Positions 22,260 through 34,319 of a stretch of 64,000 nt of DNA are shown here, piece by piece. Source of the DNA: Suillus spraguei (taxonomy: Eukaryota; Basidiomycota; Agaricomycetes; Boletales; Suillaceae); contig JABCPU010000181.1 in NCBI GenBank assembly GCA_016800925.1, positions 62,001-126,000 of the forward strand, given 5' to 3'. Both the position numbers and the translations under genes were made by a program. Under the pieces are notes generated by a model. It saw only the letters and a program-made list of their open reading frames with translations. It ran no database searches and had not been told where the DNA came from. Numbering within the stretch: the first letter of the stretch is position 1; every line of letters starts with the position of its first letter.

Positions 22260-23787
22260 ATGACTGCCGTTGCTGTTTGGCAAGTTTGCTTATGCCTTAA
22301 CCCTTGTTGCATCTCATTTTTTTTGTAGGAGTGTTGTGTTGACGCCAGGCGAGAAGGAGACAATTGTCCCTCAGGCAGACCTGCAGATCAAGAATGCCGC
22401 TCTCGGAGAAAATTTATCTGATGAGTCTGGCAGAACGACAATCAAGTTGACCTATTTAAATCCTGCAAAAATGGATGACGAAGAGGAGGACGAAGTCGAC
22501 CAAGAGTCTCCAGAAGATGAGATTACCACTGTTCTCTGTTCACTAACTGCTGGCAAGGTCAGTGGCACGACACGTCTTGCTTCATTTTAGTACGCGGTTA
22601 ACCTGCCATTGTTGCATAGATTGAGCAGTCAGCATGCGACCTCATCCTCGAAAAGGATGAGGAGTATACCTTTGAGCTCATCGGAAAAAAGTGAGCTGGG
22701 TTCAAGCTAATATTGGCCAATATAACTCATGCATGTACCCCATCTAGCAATGTTCACCTCTATGGAAATTACATTGGTAAGTCTAAAGTTCTTTTGTGCC
22801 TATCAGACTTCAATAATACGTGGTATAGACCAGTTTGCCGACCAGCCACCTCATGATTCTGACATGGACTCTGACATGAGTGATGAGGAGGCCTACAACC
22901 TGGATGATGTCAGCTCGGACGTCGAGGTAAATCTCGACGAGCTTCACGGTCTTGAGGATGATGCCAAGTAAGTACATCACCGTTAGTTGTCCCACACCAT
23001 GTGTCTAACTGCACTAGGCGCTTCGAAGAATTGTCAGACGTTGCTGAGGACGAACCAAAGGCAGAAGAGCCCAAGCCTTCGAAACGTCCTCGTGATGATG
23101 CTATGGACACCGACGAGCAACCTGCAGAGAAGGTCCCCAAAAAAAAGAAGGCGAAGAAGCAGAAAGGTGAAGACGGTAAGGCAATCCCTGTTGTCGTCGA
23201 GGAAAAGGCAGCCGAGCCCAAGAGCGAGAAGGAAGAAGAGAAGAAAGCTGATAAAAAGGATAAGAAAAAGCAAAAGGCTGCTGAGGAGAAGAAGGGTCAT
23301 GCTTACAAAGAGCTCGCTGGTGGAGTCAAGATTCGAGACGTGAAGCCCGGTGACGGCAAGACCGCCAAGAATGGCGCCAAAGTTTCCATGCGTTATATCG
23401 GAAAACTGCAGAATGGAAAGGTCTTTGATAAGAACACCGATGGCAAACCCGTGAGCAGGCGTTAGGTTTCTTGCTTGTCGAGTATATGTTCACCGTGTTG
23501 CAGTTCACTTTCAAGCTTGGATCAGGTGAGGTGATCAAAGGTTAGCTGCTTTAGTTTATTGCCTTGTCTTCATCGTTAATGTCATGTCAGGTTGGGACGT
23601 CGGAGTCGCCGGTATGCAAATTGGTGCGGAACGTGAAATTATTGTGCCACCAGCAATGGGGTATGGAGCGCGGAAGATGTCTGACATTCCTGCCAACTCT
23701 ACTCTGATCTTTGGTGAGTGGTTCCTCTATGGGATGAAGGTTTTGTGGCTCATTAAATCAGAGGTGAAATGTCTGGGGATCAAGTAG
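22260..23787 (+). CDS. Nucleolar FKBP-type peptidyl-prolyl isomerase (Fpr3/Fpr4 type)
   Basis: Nine exons (22260-22279, 22329-22557, 22620-22690, 22748-22776, 22829-22967, 23018-23450, 23504-23540, 23591-23713, 23762-23787) give 368 aa. The N-terminus is nucleoplasmin-like ([20 protein letters not shown], then QIKNAALGE and a [16 protein letters not shown] acidic run). A second acidic patch ([13 protein letters not shown]) and a long Lys/Glu-rich linker follow, with nuclear-localising KKKKAKKQK. The C-terminal PPIase domain has [46 protein letters not shown] and [14 protein letters not shown], including the FKBP active-site Tyr, Asp, Phe and Trp. Fpr3/4 proteins are histone chaperone-isomerases of the nucleolus. 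Intron 1 begins GC (GCAAGT). No frameshift. Confidence 0.93.
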
Positions 23788-26700
23788 AACGATGTCGCGC
23801 ATTCTAGTACACGATATATCTGTTAGCCGTGGTTATGACTTGCACTGCTTTGCGATCCGCTGATCCGAACACGAACTCGTTATATTTTGTAACACAATGA
23901 TGTCTCCTCAAGGACCAACGCCAATTGGGAAAAATGACTTGAAACTCCACCCGTCGCCCTAAGCCCATGGTACCTACAAATGGATTTATAGGATGGAGAT
24001 AAAGAGCGCAAATGTCTATCCGCATTCTTCTAGTCTGTTTGGTTCCGTTCCGCTGCATCGGGCACAACCCGACGAGAACCGGGCAACTGGGTAAACCCGA
24101 GTCGTGGGATGCCGGGATGATATAATATTACGAGAACATCGCCTACTTCGATAACCTCTAAAGTAGACGTTAATCTATACAAAAAATAAGGCAACACTGA
24201 AAAATCTCGACTCGCCAGGATGATGATCTTCAATGTTGCATGTTGCACGTCCAAAGCCACAAATTTCCTGGACAATTGCCGAATAGATTGAATCCCAACG
24301 TTTCGGTTACAAGTCATAACTGACTGGATTTTGAAGCCCGATACGCTTCCTGGCTACCCTGGCTGAGAGGACTGCTAGCGGGAGAACGATGCGGCTAGCG
24401 ATTGAGACCTACGTACACATTTAATTAGGGTATTGACGTGATTGGCAACGCTCATGCCGCATGCGGTTAATACTGGGTTGTGTTGAAAAAGGAAGAGACA
24501 AACATAAAACTGGCTTGTAGCTCCCCAAAGCGCTGTGTCTCCTGGAGTTGCATATGATCCGTGTCTCCTGGAGTGGTACGTATGATCCGTATCACTACGA
24601 GATGGTTTCAAGTACCGGTGCGCAGAGATCCGCAACGTAAGCATGGCCACAGTGATCCCATCCCTCGGACTCCTCACAGCGCTGTGCTTAATTGGTGTAC
24701 AGCATTGCAAATTTATGTCTGCTTGGCAGGTAATGGTGCTGCACCCTGCGGAGAGTTACACGATTGAAAATATCTTGAACGATCAAGCTGCATCGATGCT
24801 GGTGGCAGAAAGCGTTTCGAATCGTATGCTGTGGCAGAGTGACAGTTTCAGCGGGTCAAATAGCGCAGATACTGTCGTTTAAAGAACGGTATGCGTGAGT
24901 CGAGTCTGTATAGAGAGCGTGTGGGTGATTATACCACTTACCAGAAACGGCTCCTCACGAGTTCTTCAGCGGACGGAAACCGCGAGGCTTTGGACGAACT
25001 GGAACCATTTCAAACACGGTGTAGGGCGGTAGCAGTTTTTTGTCGTCACCGATCAGCGCCCAAATTTTTCTCTTCCATTGCCATCGTCGAGTCGTACTGT
25101 TGGATATAAACTCCGGGTGATCCTGCTGTTCAAGTGGTAATCGCCCAGCTGTGGCAGCGGTAACAAAAGGTAGTAATTACTGTACCATGACCCTCACGGT
25201 GACCATGAGACTCCTGCGCACAATGCCGATATAATGTTTGAAGAACGCCCAGAATATTAATGCCTCCGTGTAGTTGGACCTCGATCCTGTCCGCGGGTCG
25301 CAATATGGGAGGTAAGATATTGTTCTGAGATGAGAAATGTTGCACAAGAATCACCTCTGACAGTGGGTAGCTGATCAGTGTCCGTCGGTGGCATAAGACT
25401 ATTTGGACTCCGGAGTAAACCTTGTAGATCATTGATGGAGTGTTGCCAAGATCCATTTTTCAAAAATGAGGCTTGTTGACCCGATGAGTAATGACCAGGC
25501 CACGGAGTTCTTGTCGCATATTTTGAGACAGATCAGAATGCGATCGGGGTCGATGTGGAGTGTGCACGGTGTCATGATACCCGCCGGTGGTGGTTTGAAT
25601 GACAGAACCCAAGGAGAACCCTAAAATTCATATGCGCCTGGAAGCCAAATTATTGGAGTGGTACAATCGATGGCCGAAAGGACCTATGGGAAAGATCTGA
25701 GATAAGAAAGAAAAAAAAAGTTGTCAACTATCGGACTGGGCCATGTCAATATCTGTTTTGTTGGCTAAATTCGAAAAAGTCCTTAAACTAGCCCAAAGAA
25801 ACTCACACAACTTCACAGAAGGAGAAATGAGACTGCCTGATCTTGCAACAGCATGTTGGACACGTTCCTAAGCAGGCTAAGATTCCGACAAGATGGTTAT
25901 CATACATGCCAGATGGGCAACCTCGCATATAACTGGGCAACAGTGACGATTCAGGATGATGATCGTGGAGAAAGCTATAACTTAGTCAAAAATTGTGAGC
26001 ACTCAAGTCCCAAATGCCACAAGCCTCGAGGTCCTTTTGACTCTCACCGTCTCTGTGATTTATTTGTTCATCAAATCGATTCATGATAACCTGATGGAAT
26101 CCACTTCCCCGTGTTTCGCCTAGTGGAAATGACATTCCCCTGCGCAATCCAGGCCACAATAGGCCACAATCCGCGGTCTATAAATTAGCCACAAGTTCGA
26201 GACAGAGTGAGCTGCACTCTCTTGCCTACCCTTACCGTTTCATCTTCCATATGTCTCTAGAATCCGTACTTGAGATCCTTCCCAAGTTGTAGATCCAAGA
26301 CGAGTCCCGGCATCCTCACTGTTACGAAGTGAAACGATTCTCCCGCTGCGTCCGCGCCCTCAGCCTTGGCCAAGGCTAGAACTCGGGATACCCACCCTGC
26401 GTGTATTACTTGCACTTCGTGCGATGTATGTATGTGCTCATCCATGGTCAGAGGCGCTTCCTTCCCATCTGTACTGCAGGCATATGCCCCGCTGCAAAGG
26501 ATACTGCCCCAGTACATACCATGGGAATGGAAGATGCCTAGGACCATGGTACAGTGGATAGCAGCATCATCACAGTGATCGTAACAGCCACGCAAAACAT
26601 CCTGATGGGCTGCGGACGTTTGCAGCATCGTGCATGTATCAGCGAGGCTCTGCGTTATGATAACGACAAGTTTGCCTACAACTAGTAAGAGGAATTACCG

Positions 26701-29700
26701 ATTAGCGAGCGGAACTGCAGTGTAATTAAAGGTGCGCAACTCTACGCATACTTTCGAACGAGCTGATAGTATAGCAGGTTCAGTTTCATGGATTGATCCG
26801 ATTGTACGATTGGTGTCAGCTGGTGCCACAGTCAAATGAAGCTATAAAATGAATGACGGACTTGGTTAAGAAAGTTCCCATTTTACTTCAAACGGTGACC
26901 GCTGCCGTCAGCCGCCGGGAAAACTGATGCATCACAACGGAATAGAGTATTCTGTACGTACTACCAGCCTAATATCTTTGTTTTGTCCAAGTCATTCGCA
27001 TCTAGAACGTGGTCATACCTATCAGAAATATTGGATGGCGACTCAATGAAAGATAGTTTGAAAGGGCAAGATTGCCTGGGAACGACTTGAGCATTGAAGG
27101 TGAGAAGGTTCCGTACGTCAGCTCTACTACTAACTTAGTAGCAGGCATCCATTAACCTTGAAAGACGATCACTCCAGCTTTGACCGCTTTGTCTACGAGG
27201 TGTATGGACGAAGGGCATTCTGGTCAGTTACCTTTGATTGTGCAGTGGTCATTGGGCAGAACTCAATGTTTTCCCCTCAAGTTTACACCAACCATATATT
27301 TCATGCATCATTCTCCTGGCACAAATTTTTGGCAGATCTGACTGGCATCTGTCGCGACGCACATGGCTTCAAGGCATGTATGCCAAGTACGCACAACATA
27401 CTAGAAGGACTTTTCAAGATATGGGTTTCAGTTCATTCAACTAACGTAAAACTCACCCAGATCGATATTTCTGCAGGGACACGCACCTGCGACTGAAAAA
27501 AACTCAGAAGATACATGGATTAGGCACATTCCCTCTGCCATTACATGCATATCGGAGTAAAAGTCCGAAATCTCAGAGGCCCATCAGCGGTGCGTTGAGC
27601 CATCATTGACGTCGATAGTATTGGGTCCTGCTACACATGGATGACAGGCTTGGGACTCGGACATGGTAGTCACAGATTGTACATGACAAAAGCCCTAACA
27701 GCGATAGCAGTTGCTAACTGACGGTCCCAAAGGCGACGCGATGATCAGTAACCCTCTGCATAATGCTGAAATTGCACATTTCTTGCCAAATCACCTGTTC
27801 TCCCGCCCACTGATAAGGAAGAGAGACCACAGAAACCCAGCAACTCCGCGGCAGAAGTTCCGCACGATTAAATAAGTCCGCTGTCGCGGAGACAGGGTGA
27901 GTTCTGACGGGAGATCAGTCCTTCTTCCAAAGTTACCCCAAGCACCAAACTTAAGTCGGTGATACTCGGACGCTGTTTGATACCAGTTCAAAATTAGTTG
28001 CTCCGCCTCCTCGTGTACAAGTTATTCCTGGAGATTTTAACCAGAACAAGTAATCATTGCGACCAGAACTAACTTCACATTCAGGTGGGTTGATTTACTA
28101 CATGTGAAGCCGGGATGGTTTCGGATGGAGAGTGCGAATGTGCATGCAAAGAACTAAACATAATTGTGCATCGAAGTGTTAGTCCACAAGTGACTCTTTC
28201 TCCTTTCGTGCCCTCGACCGAGTGCAAGGAAACTGTGAGGTATACATCTTCGATTTCTCCATGTGTATATGCCTCGTACATTATAACTTGTACCCTGTGC
28301 TTGATATCTCGGACGAAAGCTTGAAAAGAGCCTAAAGAAAGTAAACATTTCATAAATTAGGTTCCAAGTCTCTTAAACAGATAATTCACCCCACCCTCAC
28401 TATACGGCTCCTTGTTGATATCTGCTTAGGCGTAGGACGACCATGAAGGACTAGTGTCAGACACGTAGGTGGTCTAAAGCACGTCGCTGCTCGTCAATTT
28501 GTTTCGCCTGTGTATCGAATGCTGCTTGTGGTTGGATGGACGAATCAAATTTTCAGTGTTCGGAAGCACAAACTCGTGGAAGCATCGCGGGCTTCTAAGG
28601 TCAGCAGTCCAGGCCACCCACGATCGCATGCTACGAGCCATCAGTTGCGGAAGGGTCCGTGCAGAAGCCCACTCATACGCTTTCTTTGGCAGGTTCGAGA
28701 CAGCTAAAAACAAATTGGCGATATGGGGGATGAAAATTAGAGATCGATGGCCTAAAAGATATTAGAGGTCGAGTAAGAGCTTCGGGGTTTCTGAGTAAAC
28801 GCCATAATACTCCGCGAGCACACAAGAACACAAAACAGAAACAAATACCTTCTAGGTCTCGTTGAGTCGAGAATAGATGCTAGACCAGCGCTGCCTTGAA
28901 ACTAAACATGGGAGGCGTCCATTACCGGAGCAAAGGCTCCATTTCCGTCGACTTCCAACAGATCTACAAGGCCTGGTGCAAAGTCTGAACTCGTGTTACG
29001 CAGGGTCAAAGATCAACACCCCATCACCAAGTGCATGAATCTGCAGACTTCTATGAGGACACGAAGGAAGGCGACCTTCGGCGATGACCTACGAATTGGT
29101 CAATCACTGCAGAAACCCGCACGAATAAGGAGAATGCAACATTCTTCATGCCGCTTACCCCCACAGGATAAGTGACTATGCTCTAAATAGTGGCAGTCGA
29201 GGCCCAATGTCCCTTTTGATCGCGAGGCACATTCCGCTGGATCATCGCTTTGTTTAGTGCTGTACACTGTTCTCCGGTGGGAGAGCGAACTCCCCCAAAA
29301 CTGTGGTTGCACGTCATCTTTGGAGTCATTCGATTTGTGGGTGACAGAAGACACGAGCATTCCTACCCTCTTTCGTTCGGTATCAGGGAGCAGAGGGGTA
29401 TTTCCGGGTGCACGCGCATGGGTATGGCCGTGAGTGAATAGCTTAGATTGGATGAAGCCCACTTATAAAAGCAGGACGAGTCCTCCATACCTTTGCATGT
29501 CGCAGCCCACTCTTTGGCAAAGTGATGTCCTGTGCCATGGCCAGACTCCCTTCCCTCCCATATGTATGCTTGTGCTTAAGCCTCTTTCTTTATGGCTGCA
29601 GCGATGTTTACATACCATGGGAATGGAAGGGGGTTTGGACCAGTGTTCAGGGTATCCACAACCAGCCCTAGTCCTCATCTTCTACAAAGTCAAGTTACGT

Positions 29701-31355
29701 CAAAGACACTAATCATGATTACGCACAGCATAAATTGTATTCGGGATGGTTGTCTGTATGAATCGATGATGCAGTCCGATGGCTGCAATTGGTTCGGGGA
29801 GCTGCGCTCAGAAGGATGGGGCAGTGAAGCATCGACAGAGTGTGCAGGCAAAGTAATATGTCCGCACTACTCTGTACCGCTTGCGCGGAGTCTTTCGCAG
29901 TAAGTTCGGTTTTTGAGTTTCTATCAGCGAGACAGCATCACGTATTGTTTGATTAAAGGTACTATACCCGGTCTACTAGAGAGCGCCGAGGGTTCTCAAG
30001 ATCGTATGTCAACAAATTGCTTCCCGCCTATGGGGTACGTCACGTATCCTTCCGAGTCTTGCAGAAGTTGTTGTCGGTGGTAGAAGAGTATTGGATTTGC
30101 ATTCTAGATTTACCATATCTCGCACGCTAGCCTGTCCAATTCATCGACCAGAGTCATCTTTGTATCTGAATCCTTGAACGCTCGCCTCAGCACCACTACT
30201 CCACCCAGGTTCTGCCGGTCGACGGGTACCGGATCAAGGTCCGAACACGACGATCCTTCAACCGATTAACAAGAAAGTTGAGTCCAACTAGTGAATCAGG
30301 CGCGCCTGAAGAGCACCGAGCTGCGGTTAATGACAAGAGACGATGGGAAATTATGGTGCTTTGGTTTGTGAAATCAATGATCCATTGCATCACGTCACTG
30401 TCACCCTAAAGCCTTGACAGCCTGAATGGGAAATCTACTCGAGCTATCCTTCCGCACTACATTGGCTAGAGCTGGCTTGAAGAGAAGTATGTGTCGCTCG
30501 AAACAGAACAGATCAAGGTATTGATGCCAGCTGACGGTCAGTCTTGCGTGATATCATCTGGACTTTTTCAATTGATTGGTCCAAGCAAGGCACTGAGCTT
30601 GAGATGCGCATGCCTATACAAACACAAGGAACCTCATTGAGTATGTCCTGAGGCACTATCATCCATCCTTGACATAGTGCTAGAGGTGTCTCCGTCCACC
30701 GTCGTATATGTTGTTGAACTGCCCCAAAATTTTGTCATCAAACGTCATTCAGAAAAACCACGAGGCGCGGAACCGCAATTCGATCGAGGATCCAGATACC
30801 CTTACCCTCGCGATTCCATTCAATGGTCTTTTTGTTGCAATGAAGATTAACATTTTGAGGTATTAAGATCTCGAGGGCATACTACAAGAAGCCTATATTG
30901 GAGACTTCATATGAGGATGGAATTAAAAAGTACACCAGACACTGAGCAACTATGAACTGTCGCTGTCGCACGAGTATGGATGGCCATGCAGGTTTCTTGG
31001 GCCAGAGTAAGTTGGGTAGATATTAGAGTACATGCCCAAAGTGGTACCAATGTATTGCGCACTGGCATGTGCCGACTATCTTGAATCTACTGCATGCCTC
31101 GATCATACTAAGTACGTTTCGCGTGCTCGAGCTATGTCACGAAAAAACCAGCTCTAAAAGGGTGATGATAGCTGAGAGCAAACTCCGCGAGTGCCCTCGC
31201 GGAGTCACCACCCCAAAACGCGTCGATGTGGCCTGATTAGTAGCCCCAAAACGTCATGAGGCATTTGATTCAATCAGTATTAAGTACAAAGGCAACACTG
31301 TGACAAAAATACGGAAGATCTAAGAAGATGCGGTTTGAGATAGTCCGGCAGCCTA
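23788..31355. other. Gene-poor region, 7.6 kb
   Basis: No gene I can identify on either strand; ORFs are short and overlap in conflicting frames. Visible details: a two-copy direct repeat of GTGTCTCCTGGAGT...GTATGATCC at about 24534-24589; a TATAAATTA at 26183 and a TTATAAAAG at 29463 that could be promoters of small transcripts; two diverged copies of a segment ending in ATACCATGGGAATGGAAG (about 26430-26535 and 29540-29632); and a 9-bp perfect hairpin CTCCGCGAG/CTCGCGGAG at 31183-31204. This looks like old, decayed repeat or transposon DNA, but I saw no intact transposase, reverse transcriptase or terminal repeats. Confidence 0.45.
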
Positions 31356-32832
31356 TCAGGCCCACCGTCCTGGGACTACAGGGTGCGATGACGAAAGCCC
31401 CCCATCAACCGCAATGTTCTGTCCATTGACATAACTCGATTCATCTTTATCAGGGTACAGATCAGATCTGGATCGCATTTCATGGAGGGAGGTATTCCTA
31501 CCCGAAGCCAAAAACAAGGCCATGTGAGCAATTTCTGCAAGACGTGATAAACCGAGTGCACATGATCACAGCATGAAGTCCATACCTTGAGCGACGCCGA
31601 AGCGACCCATTGGGTTCAGTTGGCCAATCTTGCTCCCCCTGCCTCGTTGACGAGCAAAGTCAAACATGTCCTTGGTCATATTGGTTTCGATCAGGCCCGG
31701 GCAGATTGTGTTTACGCGAATGTCAGTCTTCTGAAGCTGATATACGCTTGTCTTCGCGATCGAGTTTACACTGATCCGAAATGAGTTTCTCCGCTGAAAA
31801 CAATGATCGAAACATTACGCCGCTTTACTTGCGCTATCTGATTGTAGGGTCAGCCGTAGCAGGTCGAGGATGGGGGTGAGACTCACAGTCTATAGTCCCT
31901 GCCCCGGACCGCAGCCCTGCCACTGAGATATTTTATTAGAAACATACGTAGTAATGCAAAGGGGATGAAGGAACGTACCAGACGCAGTCAAAATGATACT
32001 TCCTCCACTAATATCTTTCCCTGTCGATGAATTAGTCTTCATCATCGCGCCGGAGCCGTACTTGATGGCAAGGAAGCACCTGTTATCATCGTTTCAGGTC
32101 AAACCAAGTATTACGACAAACAATACGACAAACTGACGATAATGCATTGACTCGCATGCTTTCCATGAAACCTTCTGCAGTCAAATCAGGAAGCGCCTTG
32201 TTACTTGCGAAACCAGCCTTTTGTGCGTGTTTGAGAGCAGGATGAGATTTTGTCTGTTGGACCTGACACGTACGTTGGCAAAGAATACATCCAATCGACC
32301 TTCATCTTGTAATGCTTGTTCACAGACATTTGCTATGGCCGTCTCACTTGCTGCGTCAGCTTGAATTGTGGTTACCTGTGATACATAAGTTAGCCATTAG
32401 ACGCATAAGAATGTCAGGACCCCACCTTCACATCCGGATATGAGTTCTCAATAGTTGATTTGAGTTCGGGCAAATTCTCTGACGAGAAATCGAGCAAGTA
32501 TAGATGAGTTGCTCCTGCGAATATCGAGAAAGTTGTGACAGGCGCTATATCCAAAGGTGTAGTCACGAACCTTCATGTGCGAATAAGAGCGCAGAAGCAC
32601 GGCTGGTATAAATCACAGGTCAATTTCATTGCACAAATTAACGACTGGACATTTACCCTATGCCATGCAATGATCCAACACCGGTAATAATGCAAGTTTT
32701 ACCTTTGAGTCGTTGCCCGCGCGGAGAGTTCGAGAGGTGCGATTGAATTTGCCCAATGCGGGTGAGAGTGCGCTGATGATGTTCTTCTGCGCTGGGCTGC
32801 CTACCTTGAGCAGCGTTCGGATGAGAAGGCAT
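31356..32832 (-). CDS. Short-chain dehydrogenase/reductase (SDR)
   Basis: NAD(P)-dependent oxidoreductase. The N-terminus carries a helical extension (MPSHPNAAQGRQPSAEEHHQ) before the Rossmann start KGKTCIITGVGSLHGIG, whose GxxxGIG loop binds the cofactor. Exons then read GRASALLFAHEGATHLYLLDF, DVKVTTIQADAAS, EGRLDVFFAN, NALSCFLAIKYGSGAMMKT and SGGSIILTAS. The catalytic Y-x-x-x-K is rebuilt over two introns as TIDYSASKAAVNS. PGLIETNMT follows and the end is VNGQNIAVDGGLSSSHPVVPGRWA with TGA at 31356. Introns are about 50 nt; no frameshift seen. The upstream frame stays open to 32928, so an earlier start is possible. The extension plus SDR core is common in mushroom proteins annotated as oxoacyl reductase-like; the substrate is unknown. 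Confidence 0.85.
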
Positions 32833-33138
32833 GTCGAGCTCTTGGGTGAGACTTGCTAAAGTTCGCTCTTCATATAACTTCCGCGCGCTCTTATTGGAAC
32901 CGAAACCAGTAACAATACATGACTGCAATTAGAAGGCAATGACAAAATACGCAGAAAATTCGGTATATTAACAAGTAAAATCGGACGCACAACCCATCTA
33001 AGTAAAACGTTTCAAGATATACGGCTCCGCAAAATATCTACCAATACCACTACGCTCAGTCAAACTAGTTTATTATTGTCCGATGAACATCAACCAGTGA
33101 TGCAGTTAAGGGAGACTGTTGACAAACAATATCAGTGT

Positions 33139-33938
33139 CTAATGCGGTTGGTCGCGATACATATTATTGGAATAGGTGGGGCAGTAAGGCCAGGTACCCT
33201 CTTGAGGTGGGTGGTAGCTAGGATCCCGGTAGACTTCTCTACGTTGTTGCGTGCAATCTGCAGCATTTTGGCCTGTCATCTCTTGTTGAAAAGGCTGATA
33301 TCCAACATCCGGTCCATAAGAGTGATGTACTGGAGACGAGGCGAAGGAATCAGCTGAAGAACTTCCTCCAGGAAATGGAGAATCTTGATGATCCGCTGCA
33401 TCCGGATGCCTGAAGTTGTAGTACGTGGCAGAATAACTAGGGAACTGCGGTGAATCACCACTACCACTTGAGGTGCGTGGGCGTTTGAAAGTGGTAGAGT
33501 GAGAATACACGGAAGTATCAGGGGGCGTTTGGTCATCAACTTCATCGGGTACCCAACCAGGGCATTCGTTGGTGGATGAAATAGGTGTAGTCAGCGACAC
33601 TGGTGTCTGTGGAGGTTCCTGTCGCCCCGATGGTATCATCCTCTGAGAAGGATTAAAAGTCAAAGCGGGGGTCTCCGGGATTATTGGCCTCCTGCGCTTG
33701 CGTGGAGGTGGAGAAGCCTTCTTCTCCCGTTCTGAAAAAGATAGGGGTTTCTGCGTGAACAACGGTTTGAGCTCCGCTTTCTGATTTTAGACGTTAGCCT
33801 TAATTGAAGAAAACGGTGTAAGAAAACGAGACGTACTGATTCTGAACGAATTGCGGTCGGCTGAAGAGCATGACTTCCTGGAGGAGTGGGCGAAGGTGAT
33901 GAATCCGAAGACGACGAAGACTTTTGAGTGCGCTGCAT
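33139..33938 (-). CDS. Low-complexity nuclear-type hypothetical protein
   Basis: Two exons, 33938-33837 and 33780-33139, joined by a 56-nt GTACGT-CAG intron, give 247 aa. The protein is almost wholly Ser/Pro/Gln/Tyr-rich and likely disordered. It has one basic cluster, SPPPRKRRRPIIPETP, that would serve as a nuclear localisation signal, and a Tyr/His/Pro-rich tail (SATYYNFRHPDAADHQ, YDPSYHPP-like). No enzymatic or membrane feature. It diverges from CCT6 with 381 bp between the starts. Not recognised; could be a transcriptional co-factor, which is only a guess from composition. Confidence 0.65.
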
Positions 33939-34319
33939 GTTTTATTGAATAGAGAAGAGTTATTCTGTGAATAAGAAGCTCAACTGTAAGACCTGCAGCT
34001 GGCAGGAGGTTTTGGTTTTCTGAGAAAACTGCATTTTCAGCTGAGGATATATATCAGTTCGTTTAGGTGGAGCATCATGATCAGTATTGAGACTTCGCCA
34101 CGTTTGCTGATAAAAACGCGACTGCCTTGTGCAAGGCTTGCGCATTGCGTAGCGCAAAAACAATGAGCGCAAGCTTGAGCGAAATGAGTTGTGTGGTTCA
34201 TTGAACGAATTTCAACGCAAAGATAGGATTGGTACTCCGCCATCCGAGCTCGTTTACTAACTTCCAATTCTGCTCGGCTTTATTGGACTCGCGTATTTCC
34301 TTCCGTTGTTCCTTCCATA
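33939..34319. promoter_or_regulatory. Divergent intergenic region upstream of CCT6
   Basis: 381 bp between the divergent starts at 33938 and 34320. No ORF of note. A CTTGTGCAAGGCTTGCGCATTGCG stretch near 34132-34155 is repetitive in GC-dyads, but I cannot tie it to a factor. Confidence 0.4.

Noticed and set aside
23034..23300. Leucine-rich minus-strand ORF opposite the FKBP linker
   Set aside because: Shadow of the Lys/Glu-rich linker; AAG/GAG codons read as CTT/CTC on the other strand.
27158..27496. 112-codon ORF in the gene-poor island
   Set aside because: No recognisable motif, no splice support, and an overlapping frame is equally open.
31183..31204. 9-bp hairpin as a functional terminator or element end
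   Set aside because: Isolated, no gene beside it, and no matching copy seen.
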